A DNA stretch of 64,000 nucleotides from Molanna angustata (Eukaryota; Arthropoda; Insecta; Trichoptera; Molannidae): positions 31,937,172 to 32,001,171 of the forward strand of contig OY754977.1 of the NCBI GenBank assembly GCA_963576475.1, read 5' to 3'. Below, one piece after another: positions 11,068-21,834 of this stretch. The notes beneath the pieces were generated by a model. That model had not been told where the DNA came from. It was given only the letters and a program-made list of their open reading frames with translations, and did no database searches. Both the position numbers and the translations under genes were made by a program. The number at the start of each line of letters is the position of its first letter. Positions within the stretch are counted from its first letter, which is position 1.

Positions 11068-11241
11068 ACTTTTAAGCATGTGTTTGTTCTCACACTCTTT
11101 TGAATCTGTGTTCTGACATCCAAACAATTGTCAGTGGATGTCCCTCAGAACTGTGGACCAGATATTCGGAGCGTCACAGGATAATGAGGAATTCACCAGG
11201 CTAATCATCAATGCCGGGGGTTCCTTACAAGTCACCAGAAG

Positions 11242-11626
11242 TAGTGATGAGCAAAAGTCTTGCGATACTTGCAAGACTAAGACCAAGACCGCATGTATCG
11301 CTGCAAGGCCAAGACCAGGGGGGTCAAGATCAAGACTTTGCAAAACCTAAAATGCCACGGTCTTACTGTCTTGCAAAATTTTATAACCTTATTCCTTTTT
11401 AACTAAAAGGTAAGAAATTTACTACGAACCATCAACAGAATACATAAAATTGGTGTTTTGTGACATTTTATTGTAATTGCTGAATTAAAATAGATTTTTT
11501 AAATTGCAATATCTGCGAGACATGCAAGACCAAGACAGAGACTGGGTCTGCAAGACCAAGACTGGGTTTGCAGGACCTCATCAGCAAATGCAAAACCACC
11601 CATGGTCTTGCATTTGCTCATCACTT
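11242..11626. mobile_element. hAT-type non-autonomous transposon (MITE) with 8-bp TSD
   Basis: The 385-bp element is bounded by inverted ends: it starts TAGTGATGAGCAAAAG and ends CATTTGCTCATCACTT, 13 bp being exact (AGTGATGAGCAAA). It is flanked by a perfect 8-bp direct repeat ACCAGAAG at 11234-11241 and 11627-11634. An 8-bp TSD and a TAGTG-like terminus are the hallmarks of hAT elements. The interior is rich in irregular GCAAGACCAAGAC-like repeats near 11270-11340 and 11515-11570, and has no transposase. ORFs through it are incidental. Confidence 0.85.
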
Positions 11627-11639
11627 ACCAGAAGAAGAT

Positions 11640-12218
11640 GCCACTTATTTTTAAGCCATGATTTTGTAACTGAACTGTCAAAGGCTCACCGTCACGCCGT
11701 ACCGAGCCAATATAAGTTTTCTCGTTCAATGCACAAATAAACAACGAAGGTTCTATGTCGCATGAAAATAATGTCCAACAATTTATTTTAGTTTCATACC
11801 TTTCACAAAATTGAAGAATGATTTATGGGAGTATGAGGAAGGGGCAACTTATTATTTATGTTCTCAACTTGTCCCCATTTTTCTCCCGCTCCTATTGGCA
11901 AAATTGCCTTCAAATATGCAACAGATTTGCACAGTGATTTATATTGCTTTAAAAGATAAAATCATGTAGAGAGAACATTACCCGGCAATACGGTAAGACT
12001 TCAATTATTGTAAAATTATGTTATTTTTTCTCGTATGTATATTTGAAATCGTAATTCGCAAATATGTAAAAGTATCTTTCTAAAAAATCCCCAAACTATT
12101 TTCAAAATTTTCAAAAGGTATTTACAATTTTTTTTTTAAATAAAAATATTGATCTACCGAAACTGATATTCAAATAAAATAAACTTATTCCTGATTTGAA
12201 ATTTAAAATAAAAAAAAA
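11640..12218. other. No gene seen
   Basis: Non-repetitive at this scale, AT-rich toward 12.1 kb. No supported ORF. Confidence 0.35.
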
Positions 12219-12500
12219 CACAGCGCTTGGTGAAAGTAAAAAATAGCAAATCAAAACCATTCCTGAGGTACAAGGATCTGACACAGGGCGATGCACTGGC
12301 ATGCCTGTTGTTCAACATTGCTCTAGAAAAATCCATTAGAGATTCAGAAGTAGAAATAACAGGAAGTATATAAAGAAAATCTGCCCAGATACTAGCATAT
12401 GCAGATGACATGGATCTTGTGTCTAGAACTCTTCCTCAATTGAAACAAGATCTCCTACAACTGCAAATGACATGGATAAATGCACAGAATAAATTCATCC
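12219..12500 (+). pseudogene. LINE-E reverse transcriptase, 5' part
   Basis: The frame carries LTQGDALACLLFNIALEK (RT block with an intact Asp) and, after a stop, LAYADDMDLVSRTLPQL (catalytic YADD), then LQMTWINAQNKF. It stops abruptly at the insertion of LINE-F and resumes at 12990. It is the same family as the 1.05-1.47 kb fragment, which also has ALACLLFNIALEK. Confidence 0.8.
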
Positions 12501-12989
12501 TGTCTTCGAGCTCTGGCCTCCCCCAGAATTCTTGAGGCTGACCGATTTTGGGTCGGTGTGAGATTGTGAGCGGTTTGCTCTACTCACCTGGGGTACTGAT
12601 GTTTTAAAGATCGAATCCATTTATAGAGGGTTGTTGGTATTAAAACACCACGCTTGCCGTGCGGGGTGGTGAGTTTTGTATTCAGCCGCCTCTGACATGA
12701 GGAACAGACGTTGTTTGTAGCCGCCCATTCTGAGTCAGACGCAGACGCGTGTTCTGTGGCAGTGGGCAGAACATGTTGCAAGACAGGGTACCGAGAGGTA
12801 ATTCTAAAATGGAGACCGTGGGAAAATAAAAGACCGGTAGGGCGACCACAAAAAAGATGGGTCGACGATAGTATTCCAGTTGCGGGAAGGGGTTGGCTGA
12901 GGGAAGCACAGGACCGAGAGAGATGGAGTTTATTGGAGGAGGCCTACATCCAGCAGTGGAGAGATGGCTGACAAAGAAGAAGAAGAAGA
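12501..12989 (+). mobile_element. LINE-F 3' end inserted in LINE-E, 15-bp TSD
   Basis: The insert of about 489 bp is flanked by the exact 15-bp direct repeat AGAATAAATTCATCC (12486-12500 and 12990-13004). Its 3' part encodes KRPVGRPQKRWVDDSIPVAG, then WLREAQDRERWSLLEEAYIQ and QWRDG-stop, a LINE ORF2 C-terminus. It ends in a (GAA)n tail at 12975-12989. 5' truncation, a long TSD and a 3' microsatellite tail are the signature of target-primed reverse transcription. Confidence 0.85.
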
Positions 12990-13701
12990 AGAATAAATTC
13001 ATCCAAAACCAAATACATTCTGGCAAGTAAGTCACAGGAAGACCACACATATCCACCATTAGGCATAGGGTCACACCACATAGAAAGCGTCAACTCCTTC
13101 AAATACTTGGGCACTGAAATCATCCACGATAATAACTAAATAACCGAAATTAGAGCAGAGCTATCAGCAGCAAACAGATGCTATTATGGGCTGTGTAAGC
13201 ATCTGAAGTCAAAATTGTCGGTAGAAAAACAATAACAACCTTTTATAAAACGCTCCTCCATCCAGTCATTGCATATTAGTGCCGAATGCTGGGTAGTGAC
13301 CAAAAGAGATGAATATATACTTCTAATATTTGAAAGGCATGTCCTCAGAAAGATGTATAGTACTGTCAATGAAAATGGAGTGTGGAGGAGACGATTCAAC
13401 CACGAATTGGAGGCACTGTATGGCGATTCTAACATTGTCATTAAAATAAGAAAACTGCAATGGTCGGGCCATGTCCACAGGATGTATGATGATCCTACTC
13501 CCAACAAGTTTTTAAACACTACATCAGATGGAAGAAGAGGCAGAGGCAGGCCAAAAATGAGATGGCTGGACGATGTGGAGGCTGATAAACGAGCGCTGGG
13601 CATTACCAAATGGAAGAGAGCCGCAGAGTGCATGTAGGAATGGCGACGAAAGAAGGCCAAGGCCCACAACGGGCTGAAGGGCCAATGATGATGATGATGA
13701 T
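12990..13701 (+). pseudogene. LINE-E C-terminal part
   Basis: Resumes the frame broken at 12500: ASKSQEDHTYPPLGIGS, VNSFKYLGTEIIHD, then stops, and a 122-codon open stretch at 13269-13637. That stretch has ECWVVTKRDE, RHVLRKMYS, LQWSGHVHRMYDD, and GRRGRGRPKMRWLDDVEADK. The order matches the C-terminal third of insect endonuclease-RT LINEs ('Y.Y.GSE.W', 'R..W.GHV.R', 'GRP..RW.D'). It ends in (GAT)n at 13684-13701. Stops near 13137, 13231 and 13636 make it inactive. Confidence 0.8.
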
Positions 13702-13854
13702 TTGAAAATCAGCCATTAATTACATTAGGTACCTACTGCTTTTATTTCCAAAGTAAAAAAAAATATCGAAAAAAACCGAAAAAATCCAACAAGAAAATTT
13801 AATTATCTATAAAAATATGAACATAATAGTAGTACCTACATATAATATCTCAAA

Positions 13855-14930
13855 CCTATTCAACAATTTTTATAGGAATTGAATTTAGTGACGACCTTGC
13901 TTCATACAATTTGAATGGCAGTCGCCTATACACAATTTTATTTTATTTATTTCAAATCCTTACATAGTTAGGTACAAAGCATATGTATATGTTGGGGGGG
14001 AGCTTTAAAAACCACTTTAGTACCTTTAGAAGTTTTTCAAAGAATCATTATTAAAATGATATTAAAAAAGAGATTCGATTATCCAACTATTAATGTATTT
14101 CAAGATTTTAAAGTTTCAACTGTTGAAAATATCTACAAAAAAATCTCATTGTTCCAAATTCATAAAGATATTCTTATAAATTCAAACCAATTGTCATTTT
14201 CTATAAGCAGCAGAATAAATTCACAAGGATGTATTACTATTCCTCTTTTACGTACAACTGCCTCACAACATTTCTATAAGTATAAAGGTACTAAGTGGTT
14301 TAATGAACTCCCTATGAGTCTTAGACTCGAAAAAATTTTTAATATATTTAAAAATTAAATTAAAAAATTGTACTGATTTATTTATTTATTTTTTGTTATT
14401 TCATTCTTGTTTTTGTGTAGCTTTCATATTGTTCAGTAGATGTACAATGTTTTGGCCAATGTAACAATATTAAATAGATACTCCCCTCTTTTAACACGAG
14501 ATTTTATCTCAATTAAAGAGGGTAATTATGAATCATATTAGGGAATTTGTATACCTTTATAAATTGTGATTTATATGTGAACTTTGTATTGATTTGTAAT
14601 AAATAAATAAAAAAATATATATATGTATATAACGTAAATATACAATAACTCAGAAGACATAATAGTTTGATACTTAATCTCCAAACATACATACATACCA
14701 TCATGCTGTTTTCATATTCTAGGTAGGAAAAAAGGACTGACCTCCATACTATCCTATCTTGACATACATACATACATACCTACATGTTGTGTTGTAAAGA
14801 AAAGAAAATATCTTAAAATATTCAATAATTTGGATGTATAGGTTTATAGTTTGGTACTTATTCTTCAACTATACAGTATACATACTATCGCTATCGACAG
14901 TTGGATTTCATGTGTTACATGCAACTGGTA
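13855..14930 (-). mobile_element. Composite element family A, copy A4 (interrupted)
   Basis: In reverse orientation it carries the A-family block around the GACGACCTTGCTTCATACAA segment (13888-13907). After an inserted LINE it continues with the CATACATACATACCATCATG region (14685-14706) and the terminal ATCGACAGTTGGAT (14893-14906), then TTCATGTGTTACATGCAACT. Only the TIR-proximal left third of the family plus the LINE-D-like piece is present; the right half is missing. The minus frame at 14650-14773 reads QDRIVWRSVLFSYLEYENS, which matches LINE-D's C-terminus. Confidence 0.75.
13940..14635 (+). mobile_element. LINE C-terminal fragment inserted in A4
   Basis: A 100-codon frame (14056-14358) ends with SQGCITIPLLRTTASQHFYK and GTKWFNELPMSLRLEK, a CR1/jockey-type ORF2 C-terminus. 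A 3' UTR follows, ending in AATAAATAAATAAAAAAATA near 14600. The A-family flanks read TATACACAAT before it and ATATACAAT after it, compatible with a short, imperfect TSD. A T-rich start (13941-13960) could be a second, reversed LINE tail. Confidence 0.6.
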
Positions 14931-14934
14931 TTAT

Positions 14935-15785
14935 TAATATGGTTCGAAAATTGAAAATAACTGCTTTTGCTCAAGCGGTTCTTATTTCAGGGCTTTGATT
15001 TAATAACTTTGTATTTATTTAAATTCACTTATTAAAATTCTGAAATTAAAATGGTTGTTTATTATTCCTTCTATTATTACCATTATTATAATCTCATCCA
15101 CTAATGGCTTTCTCAAATCACATTTAACCCAAAACTCCATCATTATTATACTGTATCATGAGTGATGAGAGTAATATGCCATTAGACTCGGATCAGCTGA
15201 ATAAAGTGGACCCTTATTTTTGATGTCTTAGCATAAAAAGTGGCTTCCTTCTTTGAGAATAAAGAATCTCTTTGTACCGTGTTATTATGAGAAAAGTGTG
15301 TGATATTTATATCAATATTTACATTGTGGAACTCGGCTCCATAAATATAGTCATTATCGTTTAGTTCGCCTGACCCAAAAAAGATTTCTTCTGATCCATT
15401 AGTCCGGGACTTGGGATAGTTGAGTTTTTTTTTTAAGCACTAACGATGCAAAAAAAATATCGCTCAGATTGATCATAAATGAAAAAACGATAAAATGATA
15501 AACAATTATGAATACATTTTCCCATAGACGAATCGTAGCTTGTTTGTTATTTAGAGAAAACACAATATACAACAAATTTGTATATCGCGTGTTATAAATC
15601 GCGAGATTTTTTTGTGCTTTCTGAATCAAGTCATCAGTGAGAGCCGAAGATTAGTCTTATTTTTAACATATTATTTTTGATTTTAATAAAAGTGGTAAAA
15701 TTGTGTAGTATCTTTAAAACTATTTACATGTTTTAACAAAGAATGAATTAATTTTGGATTGAAATTTTGATTTGGAGTGAAAATT
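14935..15785. other. No gene seen
   Basis: AT-rich DNA with no supported ORF or repeat family. Confidence 0.35.
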
Positions 15786-16195
15786 AACATGTAATTTTAT
15801 TAACAGATTTTCAGTTATCTCAATAGAGACAAAGTTAGAATATTTACTGTAGGAGAACCGGGAAATCAAGGCACCTACAGGGCTTACGACCTGTCATCGG
15901 CTGGTTTACGTAATCACTTTATGCGTTTGCGCAACGTTCACCAATTATGCCTTTTTAATGAGATCCCTATCAATTCAATTTTGAAAGTTCTATATATTGT
16001 AATACTGAAATTCTTTTCGCTTGAAAAGAAGGAATTTTTACTACAGCCATCTATGTGTGAAATTATGAACAACATTCCTATTATTTTTGTTGTAACGCCA
16101 TCTATTGAGAGAATTGGTTTAAAAAATATCTTTGACTCCCGACAGGAAAAAAATCCAATGTTTGCGCATATGCAATAATAAAAAAAAATATTCGA
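15786..16195 (+). mobile_element. Family B element, long form, left end missing
   Basis: Contains the B core (ATCTCAATAGAGACAAAGTT, GGAGAACCGGGAAATCAAGG, CACCTACAGGGCTTACGACC, CACCAATTATGCC). A spacer of about 230 bp follows, then the inverted terminal segment CCCGACAGGAAAAAAATCCA and TTTGCGCATATGC. The 85-codon frame at 15921-16178 runs across core and spacer and is probably not a gene, because other copies do not preserve it. Confidence 0.7.
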
Positions 16196-16309
16196 TGTTA
16201 TTTTATGTTTTGTTATTGTAGGTATCTTATTCAAAAAAATAAAAGCACCTAATTTAACCACGAATAAGCAATTAAGGCCTACCTCATATTTCGAATGGCA
16301 TCTCAAATG

Positions 16310-16578
16310 GCAAAGGTGTTGAATAAAAAATTTCTGCAACGAATTTCCATTCAATTTATGAAGCAACTCGCACACGTGAGTCTCAATTATCATATTTAGT
16401 AAGACTAACTAAACCTTACTAAAAATCAACGAGAATGGAGATTTTATTACATCCCGTAAAATTTTCGGTTAGGTTATGTTAGAATTCAATGATAATAGCG
16501 ACTTGCGTGAGCGAGTTGCTTTTTAAAATTAAATGGAAATTAGTTGCAGGAAATCACCTTTGCCATTTTAGGTAAGGA
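16310..16578. repeat. Imperfect inverted repeat, hairpin-type MITE
   Basis: Arms of about 70 bp (16310-16383 and 16505-16577): AAATGGCAAAGGTG ... GCAACTCGCACACG on the left is the reverse of GTGAGCGAGTTGC ... CACCTTTGCCATTTT on the right. The loop is about 120 bp. No coding capacity, and no other copy in this window. Confidence 0.65.
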
Positions 16579-16599
16579 ATAATTTTATTATGTATTCGC

Positions 16600-17160
16600 A
16601 TTTGTCAAGTCATTTAATCACATGTTTTAAATAAATTATATATCAACATATTATTCTTTATTTATAACTTTTTATGTTTAAATTTTCGTGTTTTTGTCAA
16701 CTTTGACAGCTCATCTGACATTGTTAAAAATGAGGTGTCGTATTTTTTAAAAGGTCTAGAAGAATGGAGTAGGTGACTGCGAAATTCTTACCAATGTGCA
16801 ATTGTCCACGAACAATTGGCAATGCGCAACTAATGTCGCCTAGTTACTTTTTATAACTATACCGTTTATCAAAGAACAATATTCTTTAAAAGGCAGTTAC
16901 TCCATTTGATGGTTTAATCGTTACATCAAAATGCAGTAAAGCTAAACGATACACAAATTGGAGTCTGATTTTGAATGGATGGAAAATGCTCGTAAAAAGA
17001 GTTGAGAGCCTTTTATGGTTTGTTAACTTAAACTGACTGTAATCGAGTGTGAAAATGCGGCGTTTCACTGAAAAATCGGTGCATTGCAATTTTATTGTTT
17101 GCACTTTGCACCATTCCCTCCTGCCCTAGACCGTCAACACATAGTATATTAATTTATTTT
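16600..17160. other. No gene seen
   Basis: AT-rich, without a supported feature. Confidence 0.35.
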
Positions 17161-17164
17161 ATTT

Positions 17165-17510
17165 TAGAGCAGGACAAATTTGAAAATAAATGCCCTTAGG
17201 TGGTTCGGCCACATAGAAAGAATGAGTGATGACCGTTTGACAAAAAAAGTGTACAAGGCTGATAAAAGAGGAACGAAAAGTAGAGGTCGGTCAAGAAAAA
17301 GTTGGCACGATCGCATAAATGGGATTTTGAAAGATGGTGATGTTAGAAGTAAGAATAATAGAAGAGCGTGTATGAGACGATGTATGGACGTAAATGAAGC
17401 GAGGAATGTGTGTCAAGAGAGAGGAGTCTGGCGTTCGGTTCTCTCTGCCTACCCCAAATATGGAAATGGCGTGATGGTATGGTATGGTATGGTACAAATT
17501 TGATAACTTG
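17165..17510 (+). pseudogene. LINE-D C-terminal fragment and 3' end
   Basis: The frame from about 17175 reads KINALRWFGHIERMSDDRLT, GRSRKSWHDRING, ACMRRCMDVNEARNVCQERG and VWRSVLSAYPKYGNGVM. This is the C-terminal end of an endonuclease-RT LINE, with the conserved 'RWFGH..RM..DRL.KK' block. The 3' end is a run of GGTAT repeats (17475-17493). It is 5'-truncated just before this block. The plus frame is open to 17503, but no RT core is present. Confidence 0.8.
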
Positions 17511-17514
17511 AGGC

Positions 17515-18055
17515 TTTTTAAAATAGTTGCAAAGGCAGGACTGATTTTCCGATCTTCAGCTTTTTTCTTTCTGAGTTTTATAAGTTATCATAAGGGGTGG
17601 TAGTAATGAAAGAACATATAAAATCACTACACTTTTCAAATCAGTGCTTAAGATTGAATATTCTTGAATAGCTAGAAATCTCAAAACACAATAAAAACTA
17701 CAACATTATTAATGAACAAATCAATATCTCTACAAATCGCCACTAATTGAAGTCATCCCATCTAGAAATTAACAATCCATAGATTTGATTCTGCCAAAAA
17801 TAATTCATTGTTTCAGATCCATAGTCCTACCACCGAGATGTCACCAAAATATTCTACATAATATCCGACCTTCACCGCATTACTGAACTGGAATCTCTCA
17901 AAATTTAAATATTTTACATCAAAATAATAGCCATTAGGTATGTAAATAAACAAATACATAAGAAATACATCAATAAAGCAATATAACTACCTGTATCTAC
18001 CTTTACCACAAAATACATATACGATTTAACTTTTTGATCGTCAGTTCTTGATGGA
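17515..18055. other. No gene seen
   Basis: No supported feature. Confidence 0.35.
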
Positions 18056-18060
18056 ATTCC

Positions 18061-18212
18061 ATTTAAATTAATTTATATTTTTAATAAATAAAAATAAAAT
18101 AACTTGTTAAGAATTAATTCCACTATTTATTTAAGGACTACAATATATAGTGGAATTGATTCTAAACAAGTTATTTTATTTTTATTTATTAAAAAAATAA
18201 ATTAATTTAAAT
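18061..18212. repeat. Long near-perfect hairpin (MITE-like)
   Basis: Arms of about 65 bp (18061-18125 and 18148-18212) are almost exact reverse complements, for example AAAATAACTTGTTAAGAATT against AATTGATTCTAAACAAGTTA. The loop is about 22 bases. It is AT-rich and encodes nothing. Confidence 0.8.
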
Positions 18213-18665
18213 ACATATTATTCCCAGCATATAGCAATATCCACAAACAATATAAATAAAAAAATATTATGCCAACTAAATAAACCACCAATAAAATAAA
18301 ATTCTTAGAACTATAACAATAAACTAATATAACTACCTGTATACAAACATATTTAGGGATTGGTCAGTCAATTGTTAAGTTTAACTATAGTCTCCACCCA
18401 CTACCATTGTTTAATACTCTGCAGATTCTGACTAATCAAAAAAACTGTAAGCTCAACCCTTTACCTATATGACCCAACAGAAACCCCACCCCGTCATAGT
18501 CTTGAAGATGCCCTAATAAGGCGAATAGCTATCGACCAATAAAGAATATACGTAGAATCTAAAACACACTGTTTTATTTTTTAATTTAAATTAAAATGGG
18601 ATTCTACAAATTAAACTATAAACAACTACTTAAGATAAAATCACAGTAAGTTTTGTATTGATAGC

Positions 18666-18716
18666 GTTGCTTATTTTACTCCTATAATAAACATATTTTG
18701 GAGTAAAATAAGCAAC
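18666..18716. repeat. Small perfect hairpin
   Basis: GTTGCTTATTTTACTCC (18666-18682) and its exact reverse complement (18700-18716) are separated by a 17-base loop. Function unknown. The sequence around it (18215-19190) holds no other supported feature. Confidence 0.75.
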
Positions 18717-19189
18717 TAACAATTTTCAGTAACAGACCTTTGCGTTGAGTAAAAAATCGGATTAAAAATGTTAAATCATTTCTTTTCACATTTTACAGTA
18801 GCAGAGAATTAAAAATGGATAAAGAAAAATGCGAGTTTCCCGATACATTAGTCTTAATCTTTAATAGCATGATTAAGGAGGAAGATAGCTTCATAGAGCT
18901 ACAAATAAGAATGTTTTAGGGTGAAGTGCGATAAATAAACTCCCTCAATTTGGGCTAAGTATTCCATCCTCTATCGCCATTTCCTTGTGTTGTTACATTT
19001 GAAATCACTCGGCAATGAAGAAAAGGCGTCAATACTTCCACCTTTTTTTTCCTCCCAGTTCAAATAATGAGTTTTCCTTAAAAAAGGGATATTCGGTAAA
19101 CTGTCACAAAGGACATTAGCTCCGATTAGGCTCTTTTGAACACAACAGTTTTATTGAACATTTTAATTTTATTATTTAACAAATATTTA

Positions 19190-19716
19190 CCATACCATAC
19201 CATACCATCACGCCATTTCCCTATTTGGGGTAGGCAGAGAGAACCGAACTCCAGACTCTTCTCTCTTGACATACATTCCTCGCTTCATTCACGTCCATAC
19301 ATCGTCTCATACACACTCTTCTATTATTCTTACTTCTAACATCAACATCTTTCAAAATCCCATTTATTTGATCGTGCCAACTTTTTCTTGGCCGACCTCT
19401 ACTTTTCGTTCCTCTTTTATCAGACTTATATACTTTTTTTGTCAGACGGTCATCTCTCATTCTTTCTATGTGGCCGAACCACCTTAGGGCATTTATTTTC
19501 ATCTTACTTACGATATTTCTTTCAATCATACATTCTCGTCTAATATCCTCATTTCTTATTCTATCATACATCGTTTTACCACACATTCGTCTTAGTGACA
19601 TCATTTCAACCGAGTTAATTCTGCTTTCATACGTCTTCTGCCATGTCCATGTCTCACTAGCATACATTAGAGTCGGTGCGCCGATACCATTGTGTACCGC
19701 GAGCTTTGCTTGCCTC
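19190..19716 (-). pseudogene. LINE-D C-terminal fragment, best copy
   Basis: The minus strand has a 148-codon open frame (19667-19221): MYASETWTWQKTYESRINSV, RRMCGKTMYDRIRNEDIR, KINALRWFGHIERMRDDRL, RGRPRKSWHDQING, CMRRCMDVNEARNVCQERRV, SVLSAYPK. These are the usual C-terminal blocks of an insect endonuclease-RT LINE. The 3' end is marked by TACCATACCATACCATCACG (19190-19209 on plus). It starts without the RT core, so it is 5'-truncated. The frame is intact but cannot encode an active enzyme. Confidence 0.85.
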
Positions 19717-19974
19717 GAAGGAATATAAATACATGATACTAAATATTACTTTACAACAAAGACTTTATAGAAATCCACTTTAATTCAAAATTTTACATGT
19801 CGAGTATGAGAAAAAATAGATTATGACACAATCCCCGATAAAGCATGGCAGAAAAGAAATCAAATATAAAACACAATATAATATGTACATACATATACTG
19901 TACAGTAATTATAACATAAGCAGTGCTCAATGACACGTCGGTGTCTAAATAAATATCGCAGGCAAATTTTGTTT

Positions 19975-20545
19975 TATTTATTTATTTATTTATATATATA
20001 TACTGATAGACATTACAATAATTATTGTATCTACAATGCCCCACTAGGAAAATAAATCTGTGCCGAGGCCAATGACCCAGACAGTAACACTGTACATAAA
20101 AGTTGATGCTGACATCAATCTTTTATAAAAAGTGATAATATTACTAATGACAATGAAAATACAAAAAGAAATATACAAAAAATACATACTATAAAAAATG
20201 CACTAATATAGGTAGATACTAGAGCAAAATAAAGTATAGGGTCGAAAGCTATGGGTGAAAAATCTCCTCTGCATAGTGTCTGCCTGATATTAAGAGCCAT
20301 TCCTATTCTTTAGTTTAGACTATTTTCCATTTGCTTAATTTTTTATCGAGCTTATTGAATGTTCTAGGAGTAATGACTCCAAAACGTCTCTGGGCAAACG
20401 AGGTTTTCATTATAGGCACGGAGAAGTTCAGTTCATTTGATTGCCTTGTGAAACGCCTTTGTTGGCTTCTACTATGCAGTGTTATATTCTTTTGGAAATG
20501 AATTAATGCATTTGACTATGTATTTTCACTTTTGAGGAATATGTC
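19975..20545 (-). mobile_element. LINE-K 3' end
   Basis: On the minus strand it reads FTRQSNELNFSVPIMKTSFA and FGVITPRTFNKLDKKL (ORF2 C-terminus), then a 3' UTR ending in AATAAATAAATAAA (plus TTTATTTATTTATT near 19976-19990). The same sequence occurs at 56800-57104 and 57921-58430, which confirms the family. 5'-truncated. Confidence 0.8.
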
Positions 20546-21185
20546 CTGTTTTGGAAGCCCAAACTTTGAGTCACCATGATCAGATGGCGGGAAATAAGGG
20601 TAAAATTCGAACGTACCCATAAACTTAAGCCTTCGTCAACTTCAAAGTGTAAATATCCCCTTTTTAATCAAGACTCGTTTTCTTTAATGTTCCCTCGCCT
20701 ATTAACCACCGTCTTATTTCGCGTGTCATTATGCAATCAACAATCCCCAATCGTTCGACTCACTTTCGAAACTCAATTGTGAACGAAAGGAAACAAAAAA
20801 CGAACTCTCTCGTTCCTCTGTCGTCTGGTTCGAAACTGCTGAATCACCAACAGTTTATTCTCTTTCCGACAATTTATCACCGAGTCGTCCGAACCGCAAA
20901 ATATATATACTTACGTCCTTGTCACACTCGCCGGATTGCCGGCTGCCAAGGATTGGTTCCGTCTCTTTCTTATTTTTTTTATCCGCGACAACAGATAGTT
21001 TGCTTAATTAAGACGTGCCACTTCTAGATTGTTTTGCCGGGAGCCAATCAAGATTTTCATCAAAGGAAAGTTTTATAACAAAATTTATTTGATTTTGGTT
21101 ATTTCGTGGTTTTGTCCAGCTGTAGTGAAATTTTCAAGTTTTTTTTTCATTCATTCATGTGGGCATAGCTCATAATTTGAGGGAA
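20546..21185. other. Single-copy-looking island of higher GC
   Basis: Unlike its surroundings, 20570-21060 is less AT-rich and matches nothing else in the window. It has many TCG/CGA-containing words (CGTTCGACTCAC, CGAACCGCAAAATATATATA). Frames are open only for 60-100 codons and look unstructured. It could be unique intronic or promoter DNA; I assign no function. Confidence 0.3.
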
Positions 21186-21189
21186 ATCA

Positions 21190-21335
21190 GCGATCTTTAT
21201 CTTTATAAATATAATTCTTCTGTACGTGTGTATGTTACTGAACTCTTTAACGGCTAAACCGATTTTGATGAAATTTTTTGTGTGTGTTTACGTGAGTCCC
21301 TGAATGGGTTAGATTCACAAAATGAAATTTTAAAC
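21190..21335 (+). repeat. Dispersed insect repeat fragment (TTCTTCTGTA..GTGTATGT type)
   Basis: TAATTCTTCTGTACGTGTGT, then CACTGAACT-like text and AACCGATTTTGATGAAATTT, is matched at 23432-23535 (AATTCTTCTGTATTTGTGCA, GAGTGATTTTGGTGAAATTT). This motif resembles sequence seen in many insect interspersed repeats. Assignment to a Helitron family is only a guess. Confidence 0.5.
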
Positions 21336-21447
21336 ATAAATGTAATAAAATAAAAATAAAAAAAACATTATTTTTATAACCATAAATTATAATAGGTAGC
21401 GCTAATGTCGAATTGGCAATGTTTAGTTTTTTGCATCTGACAACACT

Positions 21448-21834
21448 AAGGCTGGGTTGTTTCAACAAAAGTATCAGTAATAATATAGTTAAAATACTTT
21501 AATTTCATAAAATTATTCAAAATACGTCTTTCTACAGCATTAGATTTCAATGAAACAACCAAAAGCTTTGAACAATTTTATGAAATCAAAGTATTTTAAT
21601 TATACTATTACTTTAATCTTTGTTCGAGAAACACAGGCTTAGGCTGTGTTTCTCGAACAAAGATTAAATCAATAGTATAGTTAAAATACTTTGATTTCGT
21701 GAAATCATTCAAAAGTTATGGTTATTTCATCGAGATCTTATGCCGTCAAACAACGCATATTTGAACAATTTAATAAAATCAAAGAATTTTAAGTATACTA
21801 TTACCGTTACTTTTGTTGAAACAACCAAGTCTAA
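21448..21834. repeat. Head-to-head pair of palindromic MITEs
   Basis: Two foldback units of about 192 bp abut. Each has arms containing TAGTATAGTTAAAATACTTT and ATTTCATAAAATTATTCAAA, reversed on the other side. The outer ends carry GGTTGTTTCAACAAAAGTA. The inner ends carry GTGTTTCTCGAACAAAG, so the junction (about 21620-21663) is itself a palindrome of about 44 bp. No coding capacity. Confidence 0.8.

Noticed and set aside
15921..16178. 85-codon ORF in family B as a transposase remnant
   Set aside because: No catalytic pattern, and the frame is not kept in the other B copies.
19221..19667. 148-codon intact minus frame as a host gene
   Set aside because: It is the C-terminal part of LINE-D, repeated at 10.8, 17.2 and 54.5 kb.
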